A stretch of DNA of 64,000 nt from Klebsiella sp. WP3-W18-ESBL-02 (GCF_014168815.1 NZ_AP021972.1:1364001-1428000); one strand, 5' to 3'. Counted from the first letter of the stretch, positions 1 through 8,885 are shown. Numbers and translations: made by a program. Notes: generated by a model not told the origin, from the sequence alone.

Positions 1-1062
1 GGTTAATGATGGCGCATCGCCGTCAGAAATCAGCAGCAGCGCCTGATAAAACTGCGCCAGCGACAGCGGCTGTGTGAGATCCAGATGCGCCAGTTGCTCC
101 TGTACTTGCTCTGGCCACGGCTGGGTTAGCGCGGTGGAAAGGCTATCGAACAGATCGCGTTGAATGGAGACCAGGTTGCTGTCGGTGACGAAATAGCGCT
201 TATCAAGCATGGTCGAGCCGTCGGCGTTATCGACCAGCAACACCGACATAAAGCACTGCTGCGCGCGGTAATGGCGCTGGTTCACAAAGCTAATGGTCAG
301 CGTTTTCCCCGAACTGCTGGGCTCGTTAACGTTATAGTTGGTTTTGTCGTGCACCATAAAGGTGGAGTAAGTGTTCAGCGATGTGGTGATCAGCGTTCCC
401 AGCCCAATAGCGTAGGCCTGCTGTGATGCCCAGTTATTGCATGACACCCCTGGCTCGAAGCGCACATCAATATCGCGCGGGTTGAGCAGCAGGTGCGAGC
501 GCGTAATCTGTGGATGCGGACGAACGACGGTCAGCAGCACCATGGCAATCAGCACGCCCAGCGACAGTAAAAAGGCGCACTGGGTCCAGAAACTGGAAAA
601 CCAGCGACGCTGGGCTCCTGGCGGCGTCACGGCAGCGGGCGTATTTTCTGGGGCGGGAAGGGGCTGCGCTGTGGGTACGGTTGCTGTTGCGGTAGGGGAT
701 GTTACCGGCGGCGGGATATCGGCACCCGTGTCGGTTTCATCGAGCCAGGTCACTTCTGCCGTCAGCTGATAGCCGCGTTTCGGGACGGTTATAATGTATT
801 CAGCGTGACCATCATCGCCGCTGCGAAGCGACTTGCGTAGTTCAGAAATGCTCTGGGTGACCACGTGGCTGGTCACCATGTTGCGCATCCAGATATTATC
901 GATCAGTTCATCACGGCTCAGCACTTCACCCGGATGCTGGGCAAAGTACATCAGCAAATCGATTAATCGAGGTTCCAGGGTGAGCTGTTGTCCAGGGCGG
1001 CTGATTTGATTAATAGAGGGTGCGATCAGCCATTCCCCAACGCGTACGACCGGTTGTTGCAT
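1..1062 (-). CDS. cadC: CadC, acid/lysine-responsive membrane transcription activator (C-terminus outside window)
   Basis: ToxR-like one-component regulator that activates the cadBA lysine decarboxylase/antiporter operon at low pH with lysine. The 354 visible codons begin MQQPVVRVGEW. They give a cytoplasmic winged-helix DNA-binding domain (about residues 1-105), a linker rich in Pro and acidic residues, one membrane segment near residues 155-177, and the first part of the periplasmic sensor. The sensor contains the SCNNW and QQCFM cysteines expected for the pH-linked disulfide. E. coli CadC has 512 residues, so roughly 160 are cut off by the window edge. cadBA is not in the window. cadC beside hmp resembles the Salmonella arrangement, as I recall it. 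Identification rests on near end-to-end recall of the E. coli protein. Confidence 0.95.
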   Translation of the reverse strand, partial: MQQPVVRVGEWLIAPSINQISRPGQQLTLEPRLIDLLMYFAQHPGEVLSRDELIDNIWMRNMVTSHVVTQSISELRKSLRSGDDGHAEYIITVPKRGYQLTAEVTWLDETDTGADIPPPVTSPTATATVPTAQPLPAPENTPAAVTPPGAQRRWFSSFWTQCAFLLSLGVLIAMVLLTVVRPHPQITRSHLLLNPRDIDVRFEPGVSCNNWASQQAYAIGLGTLITTSLNTYSTFMVHDKTNYNVNEPSSSGKTLTISFVNQRHYRAQQCFMSVLLVDNADGSTMLDKRYFVTDSNLVSIQRDLFDSLSTALTQPWPEQVQEQLAHLDLTQPLSLAQFYQALLLISDGDAPSLT

Positions 1063-1163
1063 ATAAATGAATCGCCAAAGGATAAAAAATAGGATAGAGG
1101 CCTAATCATAACACAATTAACTACCCGTTTTTTTGACCTCAGCGAGCGTTGGCAGGGAGAGGC

Positions 1164-1185
1164 AGGCGGGCAATCATGCCCGCCT
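1164..1185 (-). terminator. Hairpin behind hmp, likely terminator
   Basis: Perfect 8-bp inverted repeat AGGCGGGC / GCCCGCCT with a 6-nt loop, lying 12 bases beyond the hmp stop codon. No long U-tract follows on the minus strand, so it may be a weak or RNA-end-stabilising hairpin rather than a full intrinsic terminator. Confidence 0.55.
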
Positions 1186-1197
1186 GGAAAGAAATAA

Positions 1198-2388
1198 TTA
1201 CAGAACTTTGTGCGGCCCGAAGCATTCGTAATGAATGCGTTCGGCGTTGATGCCCTGCGCCACCAGCTGTTTCGCGGCGTGTTGCATAAAGGCAATCGGG
1301 CCACAGAGATAGAACTGCATCTGCGGGTCCTGCAGACTTTCTGCCAGCGGGGCCAGCGTCATCAGGCCTTCGCTATCAAAGGCACCTGCTTCGCGATCGG
1401 CGTCGGTTGGCGTGCGATACCACACATGCGAGCGGAAGTGCGGCAGCGCTGCGCCGTGGGCCTTCACTTCATCCGCAAAGGCGTGAACTTCACCGTTTTC
1501 CGCCGCGTGGAACCAGTTTACCTGCGCCGGATGGTGGCGTTTGGCCAGACTATCCAGCATCGCCAGCATCGGCGTCTGGCCGACGCCGCCGGAAATCAAG
1601 GTAACCGGCGTCTGCGCGGAAACATTCAGGAAGAAATCGCCAGCAGGTGCAGCCAGATGGATAACATCGCCTTCTTTTGCCGCGTTATGCAGCCAGTTTG
1701 AAACCTGGCCGCCGTTTTCGCGTTTTACCGCAATGCGGTAACCCTTACCGTTCGGGCTGCGCGTCAGTGAATACTGACGAATTTCCTGGAATGCAAAATC
1801 TTCCGGCTTCAGCCAGACCGCCAGATACTGCCCCGGCTGATAATCCGCGACGGGCTCACCGTCTACCGGTTCCATTTCGAAGCTGGCGACCAGCGCGCTT
1901 TGCGGGATTTTTTTGACGATGCGGAAAGCACGAGTGCCTTCCCAGCCGCCGGTTTTGTTGGCGTTGTCCTGATAGATCTCCGCTTCACGCTGGATAAACA
2001 CGCCGGCCAGCACGCCGTAGGCTTTACCCCATGCGTCCAGCACTTCCTGACCCGGGCTGAACATCTCATCCAGCGTCGCTAACAGATGAGCACCGACAAT
2101 GTTGTACTGCTCTGGCTTAATCTGGAAGCTAGTGTGCTTCTGCGCAATTTTCTCCACCGCTGGCAGCAGAGCCGGCAGATTTTCAATATTACTGGCATAG
2201 GCGGCAATCGCGTTGAACAGCGCTTCACGCTGATCGCCGTTGCGCTGGTTGCTCATATTGAAAATCTCTTTCAGCTCCGGATTATGGGTAAACATCCGGT
2301 CATAAAAGTGGGCGGTGAGCTTCGGGCCGGTTTCAACCAGCAGCGGAATGGTGGCTTTCACGGTCGCGATGGTTTGAGCATCTAGCAT
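1198..2388 (-). CDS. hmp: Flavohaemoprotein Hmp, nitric oxide dioxygenase
   Basis: Converts NO and O2 to nitrate using NAD(P)H and FAD; it is the main aerobic NO detoxification enzyme, located in the cytoplasm. The 396 residues equal the E. coli length. An N-terminal globin domain (about 1-140) carries the proximal His in QKHTSF (near residue 85). It is followed by an FAD-binding domain with RQYSLTR, and an NAD-binding domain with GGVGQTPML and the terminal ECFGPHKVL. It is transcribed away from glyA, and an NsrR-type box lies directly upstream (2417-2437), which fits NO-dependent derepression. Confidence 0.98.
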   Translation of the reverse strand: MLDAQTIATVKATIPLLVETGPKLTAHFYDRMFTHNPELKEIFNMSNQRNGDQREALFNAIAAYASNIENLPALLPAVEKIAQKHTSFQIKPEQYNIVGAHLLATLDEMFSPGQEVLDAWGKAYGVLAGVFIQREAEIYQDNANKTGGWEGTRAFRIVKKIPQSALVASFEMEPVDGEPVADYQPGQYLAVWLKPEDFAFQEIRQYSLTRSPNGKGYRIAVKRENGGQVSNWLHNAAKEGDVIHLAAPAGDFFLNVSAQTPVTLISGGVGQTPMLAMLDSLAKRHHPAQVNWFHAAENGEVHAFADEVKAHGAALPHFRSHVWYRTPTDADREAGAFDSEGLMTLAPLAESLQDPQMQFYLCGPIAFMQHAAKQLVAQGINAERIHYECFGPHKVL

Positions 2389-2416
2389 GGCAGGTTTTCC
2401 TTACGTGTTATCTATT

Positions 2417-2437
2417 GTTGCATGTTAAATGCATCTT
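2417..2437 (-). promoter_or_regulatory. NsrR-type operator for hmp
   Basis: On the minus strand this reads AAGATGCATTTAACATGCAAC, a near match to the NsrR dyad (AAGATGC...GCATCTT type) that precedes hmp in E. coli and Salmonella. It lies 29 bases before the hmp start. NO-sensitive NsrR repression is inferred from the match. Together with the PurR box and the -10 element it accounts for the 326-base hmp-glyA spacer. Confidence 0.75.
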
Positions 2438-2580
2438 ATAAAAATAACCCTTCTTTGTAAATGGTTCTTTGTGACAATGCATCATCGCGGTTACAACATG
2501 AATTATTCGCATCACAATCCTGAAAAGAAATCCGTTTACCTTATCAAGTGCTTTATTCCTCAAGCCCTTGTGCAGCCTGA

Positions 2581-2596
2581 AGGTAAACGTTTGCGT
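2581..2596. promoter_or_regulatory. PurR box upstream of glyA
   Basis: The complement reads ACGCAAACGTTTACCT, differing from the PurR consensus ACGCAAACGTTTTCGT at only two or three places. E. coli glyA is known to be repressed by PurR and activated by MetR. I did not find a MetR dyad good enough to call. Confidence 0.75.
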
Positions 2597-2637
2597 AATT
2601 TCGTTTGTCAAGACCTGTTATCACAGAACTAATCAGT

Positions 2638-2643
2638 TATACT
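2638..2643 (+). promoter_or_regulatory. glyA -10 element
   Basis: TATACT, preceded at 17-nt spacing by a poor -35 (CTGTTA, 2615-2620), consistent with an activator-dependent promoter. The leader to the glyA start is about 65 nt. Confidence 0.5.
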
Positions 2644-2714
2644 GTGGGCCGTTGTCCAACAGGACTGCCTTTTTCAGGCCAAAATTTTATTGTTAGCTGA
2701 GTCAGGAGATGCGG

Positions 2715-3968
2715 ATGTTAAAGCGTGAAATGAACATTGCCGATTATGATGCCGAACTGTGGCAGGCTATGGAGCAAGAAAAAGTACGTCAGGAAGAGCA
2801 CATTGAACTGATCGCCTCCGAAAACTACACCAGCCCACGCGTTATGCAGGCGCAGGGCTCTCAGCTGACCAACAAATATGCTGAAGGTTATCCGGGTAAG
2901 CGTTACTACGGCGGCTGTGAATACGTCGATATCGTGGAACAGCTGGCTATCGACCGCGCGAAAGAACTGTTCGGCGCCGACTATGCTAACGTTCAGCCGC
3001 ACTCGGGTTCTCAGGCTAACTTTGCTGTCTACACCGCGCTGCTGCAGCCGGGCGATACCGTGCTGGGTATGAACCTGGCGCAGGGCGGCCACCTGACTCA
3101 CGGCTCTCCGGTTAACTTCTCCGGCAAACTGTACAACATCGTGCCTTATGGTATCGACGAGTCCGGCAAAATTGACTACGAAGAAATGGCCAAGCTGGCG
3201 CAGACCCACAAACCGAAGATGATCATCGGCGGCTTCTCTGCTTACTCCGGCGTAGTCGATTGGGCAAAAATGCGTGAAATCGCCGACAGCATCGGCGCTT
3301 ACCTGTTCGTTGACATGGCGCACGTTGCGGGTCTGATTGCCGCAGGCGTTTACCCGAACCCGGTTCCGCATGCTCACGTTGTGACCACCACGACCCACAA
3401 AACCCTGGCGGGTCCGCGCGGCGGCCTGATCCTGGCGAAAGGTGGTGATGAAGAGCTGTACAAAAAACTGAACTCTGCCGTGTTCCCAAGCGCGCAGGGC
3501 GGCCCGCTGATGCACGTGATTGCCGGTAAAGCGGTAGCGCTGAAAGAAGCGATGGAGCCGGAGTTCAAAGTCTACCAGCAGCAGGTTGCGAAAAACGCCA
3601 AAGCGATGGTGGAAGTGTTCCTGAACCGCGGTTACAAAGTGGTGTCTGGCGGGACTGAAAACCACCTGTTCCTGCTGGACCTGGTGGATAAAAACCTGAC
3701 CGGTAAAGAAGCTGACGCTGCCCTGGGTCGCGCTAACATCACCGTGAACAAAAACAGCGTGCCGAACGATCCGAAGAGCCCGTTTGTGACTTCCGGTATC
3801 CGCATCGGTTCTCCGGCTATCACTCGCCGCGGCTTCAAAGAAGCGGAAGCGAAGGAGCTGGCTGGCTGGATGTGTGACGTGCTGGATAACATCAATGATG
3901 AAGCCACCATCGAACGCGTGAAAGCAAAAGTGCTGGATATCTGCGCTCGCTTCCCGGTTTACGCATAA
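2715..3968 (+). CDS. glyA: Serine hydroxymethyltransferase
   Basis: PLP enzyme interconverting serine plus tetrahydrofolate with glycine plus methylene-tetrahydrofolate; the main one-carbon source. The 417 residues match E. coli. The PLP lysine lies in the TTTTHKTLAGPRGG block. The start at MLKREMN is preferred over the ATG six bases earlier because AGGAG at 2704-2708 is correctly spaced only for the second ATG. It is monocistronic, with regulatory boxes upstream and a strong terminator downstream. Confidence 0.98.
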   Translation: MLKREMNIADYDAELWQAMEQEKVRQEEHIELIASENYTSPRVMQAQGSQLTNKYAEGYPGKRYYGGCEYVDIVEQLAIDRAKELFGADYANVQPHSGSQANFAVYTALLQPGDTVLGMNLAQGGHLTHGSPVNFSGKLYNIVPYGIDESGKIDYEEMAKLAQTHKPKMIIGGFSAYSGVVDWAKMREIADSIGAYLFVDMAHVAGLIAAGVYPNPVPHAHVVTTTTHKTLAGPRGGLILAKGGDEELYKKLNSAVFPSAQGGPLMHVIAGKAVALKEAMEPEFKVYQQQVAKNAKAMVEVFLNRGYKVVSGGTENHLFLLDLVDKNLTGKEADAALGRANITVNKNSVPNDPKSPFVTSGIRIGSPAITRRGFKEAEAKELAGWMCDVLDNINDEATIERVKAKVLDICARFPVYA

Positions 3969-3985
3969 GCGCTAATCGTCAGATG

Positions 3986-4018
3986 TAAAAAAAGGCCGCG
4001 AATGCGGCCTTTTTTTAT
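3986..4018 (+). terminator. Intrinsic terminator of glyA
   Basis: AAAAAGGCCGC / GCGGCCTTTTT stem with a short GAAT loop, followed by a run of T residues. Confidence 0.9.
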
Positions 4019-4085
4019 GCCCGATGGCGCTACGCTTATCGAGCCGACATGCTGCGCAGGCCTGATAAGGCGAAGCCGCCACCAG
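4019..4085. repeat. Degenerate REP/BIME pair
   Basis: Starts GCCCGATGGCGCTACGCTTATC and continues with an imperfect inverted copy ending near GGCGAAGCCGCC. It lies between the glyA terminator and the yphA stop codon. This is the typical extragenic palindrome type of this family. Confidence 0.6.
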
Positions 4086-4093
4086 GAAAAAAG

Positions 4094-4516
4094 CTAGCGC
4101 CGATCCAGCGAAATTTTCCCCGGCCCGACAATGGCCAGCAGCAGGAACGCCCCCGCGATACTGATGTTCTTATAGAAGTTAATCATATTCGCCATCACCG
4201 CATCGCCGGTCATATCCCAGTAATGGAGGCCTATCACCGCCGTCCCTAGCGTATAGAACAGAAAGATAATCGCCAGAGGACGAGTGAAGAAGCCAAGAAT
4301 GATCAGAATAACGGCCGGAACTTCCATCACAATCGCGATAATCGCCGCCAGCGCGGGCATCGGCGTACCGATTGACGCCATGTACTGCACCGTGCCGTCG
4401 TAGTGAAGCATTTTGGGGTAACCGGAGAGAATAAACAGCAGCACAATGGCGATACGGGCGATTAGCAGCAGCAAATCGCGTGAGGCGCCAAAGTCGAGAT
4501 AGCGAAGCGAGTTCAT
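4094..4516 (-). CDS. yphA: DoxX-family inner membrane protein YphA
   Basis: 140 residues, the same length as E. coli YphA, with four hydrophobic segments and the DoxX signature region (ARIAIVLLFILSGYPKM, then VMEVPAVILIILGFF). The molecular function is not established. AAGGA sits at good spacing before the ATG. It is the gene next to hcaD in E. coli too, but a perfect hairpin (4631-4660) separates the two here, so it is probably transcribed separately from the hca operon. Confidence 0.93.
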   Translation of the reverse strand: MNSLRYLDFGASRDLLLLIARIAIVLLFILSGYPKMLHYDGTVQYMASIGTPMPALAAIIAIVMEVPAVILIILGFFTRPLAIIFLFYTLGTAVIGLHYWDMTGDAVMANMINFYKNISIAGAFLLLAIVGPGKISLDRR

Positions 4517-4630
4517 GGCCGTTCCTTAGTGTAAGTATGTATGTTTTAAACGTAATACATAATTTTGTGACTTGCCACACAGGAACGAGAAATCAGTCAT
4601 TTGGCTGTTGGTTGAGTCAACAACGTCGAT

Positions 4631-4660
4631 AGACCTCCTTTCCGTAGGGAAAGGAGGTCT
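4631..4660. terminator. Perfect hairpin between hcaD and yphA
   Basis: 13-bp perfect arms AGACCTCCTTTCC / GGAAAGGAGGTCT around a 4-nt loop, 7 bases beyond the hcaD stop. There is no U-tract on either strand. One arm contains AAGGAGGT, a perfect Shine-Dalgarno core. It likely ends or stabilises the hca operon mRNA. Confidence 0.6.
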
Positions 4661-4667
4661 GAACGTG

Positions 4668-5870
4668 TTAAAGCGACTTCAATGCAACGCTTTCATCACA
4701 CAGCGCGGTTTCACTGACCGATCGTCCCGATTGGATAAGCTTGCGCAGTACGCGTACGTCGCGCCCGTTATTCAGCGCGACGGCACCGACCAGTACGCCT
4801 TCGCGCAGCTGGAACCAGATGGCTTGATGCGCATTCGGATCGCCACGACACAGCCAGCTGTCGCCGTGCATGTCGCCGATAAACTGCAGGTTATCGCTGT
4901 ACTGATCGGTCCAGAACCAGCTCGGCCCGGCGGCGGGCGGAGGCAGGTTGAGCATCGCTGCCGCTGCCGTCTGCGCCTGAAGGTTTGCATTTTCCCAGCT
5001 CTCGATGCGGCGCAGCGAACCGTCGGGCTGGCGCGTTAGCGCCACGTCACCGGCGGCGAAAATCGCCGGATCGGCGGTGGAGCAGGCGGTATCAACGATA
5101 ATGCCGTTAGCTGCCTCCAGACCGGCATCGCGGGCCAGCGCATCATTCGCCACGATACCGATACCGTAAATCACCGCATCGGCCAGCAGCGTCTCGCCGT
5201 TTTGCAGCGTCAGCGAGAGAAACTCTCCCGCTTCGGCGTGTTCAATGCTGCTGTTGAGTAACACCCGCACGCCCGCCTGCTGGTGGCGGGCAAGCAGGTA
5301 ATCGCGCACCGGAGCAGGGGCGTTGCGGCCCATTACCGACGACGCCATCTCGACCACAGTCACCTGGCAGCCGCGCTGGGTGGCGCTCGCCGCCAGCTCC
5401 AGGCCAATCGTGCCCGCACCGACGATCGCGATTGCCTTACCCGGCTGTAGGACGTCGCGCAGGCGTTCGGCATCGCCAGCGTGGCGCAGCGTAAAGCAAC
5501 GCTCGCCCAGCTTATCCAGCAGCGGCAAAGGCCTGGCCGCTGCACCGGTAGCCAGCAGCAGCTGCGACCAGCGGTAGGTTTGCCCATCGGTGAGCGTTAG
5601 CGTACGCGAGGCGCGATCAATCTCGCGAAGCGTCACGCCCAGATGCAGCTGCACGTTATGTTCCTGCCACCAACTGGCGGGCAGCACCGGCTGAAGCTGC
5701 GGATTTTCGTCCAGCAGCATGGCTTTTGACAGCGGCGGGCGCTCGTAGGGCAGATGCGCCTCGTCAGAAAAGAGGTGTAACGGCCCGTTAAACCCTTGCT
5801 GGCGCAGCGCGGCAGCGGCCATTGCCCCCGCCTGACCGCCGCCAATGATGGCAATAATGTGTTCACTCAT
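4668..5870 (-). CDS. hcaD: 3-phenylpropionate/cinnamate dioxygenase ferredoxin reductase subunit
   Basis: FAD protein that passes electrons from NADH to the HcaC ferredoxin. The 400 residues equal E. coli HcaD. The FAD GxGxxG-like block is near the N-terminus (AIIGGGQAGAMAAAAL), an NAD-binding GAGTIGLELA lies in the middle, and the second FAD motif is IFAAGDVAL. It is the last gene of hcaEFCBD, 9 bases after hcaB, with AAGGAG upstream of the ATG. Confidence 0.96.
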   Translation of the reverse strand: MSEHIIAIIGGGQAGAMAAAALRQQGFNGPLHLFSDEAHLPYERPPLSKAMLLDENPQLQPVLPASWWQEHNVQLHLGVTLREIDRASRTLTLTDGQTYRWSQLLLATGAAARPLPLLDKLGERCFTLRHAGDAERLRDVLQPGKAIAIVGAGTIGLELAASATQRGCQVTVVEMASSVMGRNAPAPVRDYLLARHQQAGVRVLLNSSIEHAEAGEFLSLTLQNGETLLADAVIYGIGIVANDALARDAGLEAANGIIVDTACSTADPAIFAAGDVALTRQPDGSLRRIESWENANLQAQTAAAAMLNLPPPAAGPSWFWTDQYSDNLQFIGDMHGDSWLCRGDPNAHQAIWFQLREGVLVGAVALNNGRDVRVLRKLIQSGRSVSETALCDESVALKSL

Positions 5871-5879
5871 AACGACTCC

Positions 5880-6692
5880 TTACAGATCCAGACCAGCGGC
5901 GACGTGGCGGATCCCTCGGATCCCCAGCCCGGCGTCGGCGTTGATCATCACGCCGCTTAAGGTGCGGTTGTTACGACGCGATGCCAGCATCACGTATGGC
6001 CCGGTAAAGTCGGCTGGGTCGGGGAAGAACTGGAGCGGCAGAATGGCGGCGATTTTCTCCGGCGTCAGCGATTGCATAATCGAGGTATCGCTTTGCCCCA
6101 GCGCCTGTGGGCCGCGCAGATCGGTCGCCATACCGCACGGACCGACACCGTTCACCCGCACCTTCGGCGCCAGCTCGTAGGCTAACTGGCGAATCAGCCC
6201 GGTGGCGGCATGTTTCGAGGCGGTATACAGCGGCCCGCCGCCGCCCGGATACCACGCGGCGTTGGACAGGGTAAAGATGATGCTGCCTTCGCTGGCGATA
6301 AGCGCCGGGGCGCAGGCTTTCGCACCCAGCAGATAGCCTAGCACGTTAACGTTAAACAGTTCGTGAAAGCCGCTCTCCAGCGCCTCAGCAGAGGTGTTCA
6401 CCAGCGTTGCGTTATGATCCCAGATGCCCGCATTGCCAATAAAACAGTCCAGTTTGCCAAACGCGGTGAGGATTTGATCGACCGCGCGCTGATAGTCGGC
6501 GTAGCAGGTGACGTTGCCTTCCACCGCCAGCACATGTTCGCCAAAACGCTGGCGCAGGCTGGCGACTTTGGCTGGTGACAGTTCGAGCGTGGCGACCTTC
6601 GCGCCTTCTTCAATAAAGCGCTCGACCAGCGCCAGACCGAGGCCGGAGCCGCCGCCGGTAATGAAAACCACGTTGTCGCGTAAATCGCTCAT
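5880..6692 (-). CDS. hcaB: 3-phenylpropionate-dihydrodiol/cinnamate-dihydrodiol dehydrogenase
   Basis: NAD-dependent short-chain dehydrogenase that rearomatises the cis-dihydrodiols made by the Hca dioxygenase to 2,3-dihydroxyphenylpropionate or -cinnamate. 270 residues. The glycine-rich TGGGSGLGLA is at the N-terminus, NAGIWDHN follows, and the catalytic YxxxK is in YTASKHA. Its start overlaps the hcaC stop by 4 bases (ATGA). The downstream mhp ring-cleavage genes are not in this window. Confidence 0.96.
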   Translation of the reverse strand: MSDLRDNVVFITGGGSGLGLALVERFIEEGAKVATLELSPAKVASLRQRFGEHVLAVEGNVTCYADYQRAVDQILTAFGKLDCFIGNAGIWDHNATLVNTSAEALESGFHELFNVNVLGYLLGAKACAPALIASEGSIIFTLSNAAWYPGGGGPLYTASKHAATGLIRQLAYELAPKVRVNGVGPCGMATDLRGPQALGQSDTSIMQSLTPEKIAAILPLQFFPDPADFTGPYVMLASRRNNRTLSGVMINADAGLGIRGIRHVAAGLDL

Positions 6693-7009
6693 CGGGCGTC
6701 CTCTGGAATATCAACAAATACATCGCTACCTTCCACGTAAACCGCGTAGGTGGTCAGCGGATCGGTGGCAGGTAAGCACAGCGCTTTACCGGTTTTCAGG
6801 CAGAAGCTGGCCGCGTGCAGCGGGCATTCCACCGTGGCATCTTCTTCCAGATAACCTTCGGACATCGAGGCGTTACCGTGGCTACAGCGATCGTTAATGG
6901 CATAAAACTCGCCGCCAACGTTGAACAGGGCGATGACGGGCGAGGTTTCCAGCCGGAGGGCTTCACCATCCGGCAGCTCCGTGGCGGAGCAGGCAAATAC
7001 ACGGCTCAT
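6689..7009 (-). CDS. hcaC: Phenylpropionate dioxygenase Rieske ferredoxin subunit
   Basis: 106-residue Rieske [2Fe-2S] ferredoxin carrying electrons from HcaD to the HcaEF oxygenase. Cluster ligands are seen as C-x-H in RCSHGNAS and C-x2-H in VECPLHAAS. It overlaps hcaF by 1 base (TGATG) and hcaB by 4 bases, indicating translational coupling through the operon. Confidence 0.96.
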   Translation of the reverse strand: MSRVFACSATELPDGEALRLETSPVIALFNVGGEFYAINDRCSHGNASMSEGYLEEDATVECPLHAASFCLKTGKALCLPATDPLTTYAVYVEGSDVFVDIPEDAR

Positions 7010-7527
7010 CAGAACAGTACACTCAGGTTATGGGAGGTGATCACCGCTTGATCCAGCACGATCTCGCGTGCCAGTAAGCGCCACTCATCGCCGGGCAAAC
7101 GACGGACTTTGTCCACGCGCGTGCCGACGTAAAACGTCTCGTCCCGCTCTTTTTGCGCGCGATACAGCAGATAGTTGAGGCGCACGGCGAACACGCCGGG
7201 CACGTCGGTTTCGCTGATTTGTAAGTTGCTAACCAGATGACGGGTACGCGACGGCGGTTCTTCCGCCCAGGCCATGCCGGTTTCCAGCCGCGCGATGCGG
7301 CGCTCAAGCTGGTCTTTGTTGTCGTTGAAAATCCAGGTGGTCGGCGGCTGTACGCCTTTGCGACGGTCGCGCGTCTGGGCGTTCACCGTGGTACGCATGG
7401 TATAGCGAATGTCATCATCCAGCTGCGCCAGCCAGTCGCGAAACTGCCAGTCGTCCAGCAAACGCGCTTCTTCATACAGAAACTGGCTGATGCGATGATG
7501 CAGCTCAAGAGAAACTAAAGCGCTCAT
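7009..7527 (-). CDS. hcaF: Phenylpropionate dioxygenase, beta subunit
   Basis: Small non-catalytic subunit of the ring-hydroxylating oxygenase (SnoaL/NTF2-like fold). The start at MSALVSLELHHR gives 172 residues, the E. coli length, and overlaps the hcaE stop by 4 bases (ATGA). The open frame extends further upstream, but that part lies entirely inside hcaE. Conserved blocks include YTMRTTVNAQTRDRRKGVQ and ITSHNLSVLF. Confidence 0.95.
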   Translation of the reverse strand: MSALVSLELHHRISQFLYEEARLLDDWQFRDWLAQLDDDIRYTMRTTVNAQTRDRRKGVQPPTTWIFNDNKDQLERRIARLETGMAWAEEPPSRTRHLVSNLQISETDVPGVFAVRLNYLLYRAQKERDETFYVGTRVDKVRRLPGDEWRLLAREIVLDQAVITSHNLSVLF

Positions 7528-8885
7528 TTCATCACCTCCTGCTGGTAGGCGGCGGTTTTGTCGTGCACGTCCTGCCAGCTTTCGCTGCTGAGCAGATCGG
7601 CCCAGCGCTGATACATGCCGCGCGCGGCGGTTTCCGAAAAGATGTAGTTGGTGATGCCCGGAATGCCGTCTTCGCGGCGCTTTTCCTGGCCTAAGCCCAT
7701 TTCGAGGCACAGGTTAGTGTTGCGCGCCCGGTGGCCCTTCAGCAGTTTTTGAATCTCGCACCAGTTTTCCGAATCGTCCTGTTCAAGGAATCCGGCCGGA
7801 CCAAAGGCGCGGGTAGCGCTGTTTTCAAATGCGGCTTTCACCTCGTCGGAGGCGGCTTTATCGGTAATACAGAACGCCCACACTTCAACCCGATCCGGCC
7901 CGCGCGGGTGCCAGACGCGCAGCGTGGCGGTGCCGTTCAGCCAGGAGAGGGTGGGGAAAATGTTGTTGTGACCGGCAAGACGCAGGGCGCGAACTTTGCC
8001 CAGACGCTGTTCGGCCTCTTCGTAGGTGTCGCGGTAGTAGCTGGAGACTTCGCCGTCGACCCACACGTTGGCATCGGGGTTTTCAGTAAAGAAGAAACCG
8101 CTGCCGTGGCCGTCCTGGCCGAACTGTAGCGCATCTTTGGCGGTTTCCCACACCGGGCGGGCGGTCTGACCGTCGCCGAGGCGCTTATCGCTGCCGTCGT
8201 CTTTCGCCCCCAGCACCTGCACCGCAGAAGCATGGCTGAACAGCGCGTGATACTGGTCGCTGGCAAACTGTTCGGCGGGGAATTTCCAGTTGCAGTCGAT
8301 GGTCCACTTCTGGACTCCACCGACGATTTCGGTGCCGCCTTCACGGCGGTCGAGCACGCCATCGAGATACCAGGCGATGTCGCCGAGATAATCGCCAAGC
8401 GTGGGTGCGGTGGTGTCCCAGTTGCCGAAAATCAGCCCTTTATAGCTCTCGACGCATGGCACTTCGTTTAGCCCCCAGTGGGATTTGCATAAACCTTGCG
8501 GATAAGCGCGTGGCTCCAGCGGGACGTCGATCAGCTCGCCGTTAATGCCGTACGACCAGCCGTGATACGGGCAGGTGAAGGCGCGGGTATTGCCGCAGTC
8601 GGCGTAGCTGACGCGCATCGCGCGGTGGCGGCACTGGTTGAGAAACGCTTTGATGCTGCCGTCTTTCTGGCGAACCACCACCACCGCATCCTCGCCCATG
8701 TAGGTGTTAAAAAAATCACCGGGTTTGGGAATTTGGCTTTCGTGGGCGAGAAACAGCCAGCAGCGGCCAAAGATACGTTCCAGCTCAAGCTGATAGATGT
8801 CAGGATCGGTGTAAATGCGTGGCGTGACACGACCGTTTTGGGTGTCGACCAGCTGGTAGACGTCAGTAGGGTTTTTTATGGTCAT
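7524..8885 (-). CDS. hcaE: 3-phenylpropionate/cinnamate dioxygenase, alpha (catalytic) subunit
   Basis: Catalytic subunit of the dioxygenase that converts 3-phenylpropionate or cinnamate to cis-dihydrodiols. 453 residues from the MTIKNPTD start, equal to E. coli HcaE. A start 51 bases further upstream is open but has no ribosome site and no homology. The Rieske ligands are Cys85, His87, Cys105 and His108. The mononuclear iron site is Asp210, His213 and His218 (in ASDQYHALFSH). First gene of the hcaEFCBD operon, divergent from hcaR. Confidence 0.96.
   Translation of the reverse strand: MTIKNPTDVYQLVDTQNGRVTPRIYTDPDIYQLELERIFGRCWLFLAHESQIPKPGDFFNTYMGEDAVVVVRQKDGSIKAFLNQCRHRAMRVSYADCGNTRAFTCPYHGWSYGINGELIDVPLEPRAYPQGLCKSHWGLNEVPCVESYKGLIFGNWDTTAPTLGDYLGDIAWYLDGVLDRREGGTEIVGGVQKWTIDCNWKFPAEQFASDQYHALFSHASAVQVLGAKDDGSDKRLGDGQTARPVWETAKDALQFGQDGHGSGFFFTENPDANVWVDGEVSSYYRDTYEEAEQRLGKVRALRLAGHNNIFPTLSWLNGTATLRVWHPRGPDRVEVWAFCITDKAASDEVKAAFENSATRAFGPAGFLEQDDSENWCEIQKLLKGHRARNTNLCLEMGLGQEKRREDGIPGITNYIFSETAARGMYQRWADLLSSESWQDVHDKTAAYQQEVMK

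Noticed and set aside
1026..1304. Short minus-strand frame spanning the hmp terminator and the cadC start
   Set aside because: Overlaps two certain genes and has no domain or ribosome site.
2389..2714. MetR sites upstream of glyA
   Set aside because: E. coli has them, but the best candidate (TGAATTATTCG near 2499) misses half of the TGAA-N5-TTCA pattern.
2718..3665. Long open frame antisense to glyA (315 codons)
   Set aside because: Shadow of high-GC codon bias in a conserved gene; no ribosome site and no recognisable domain.
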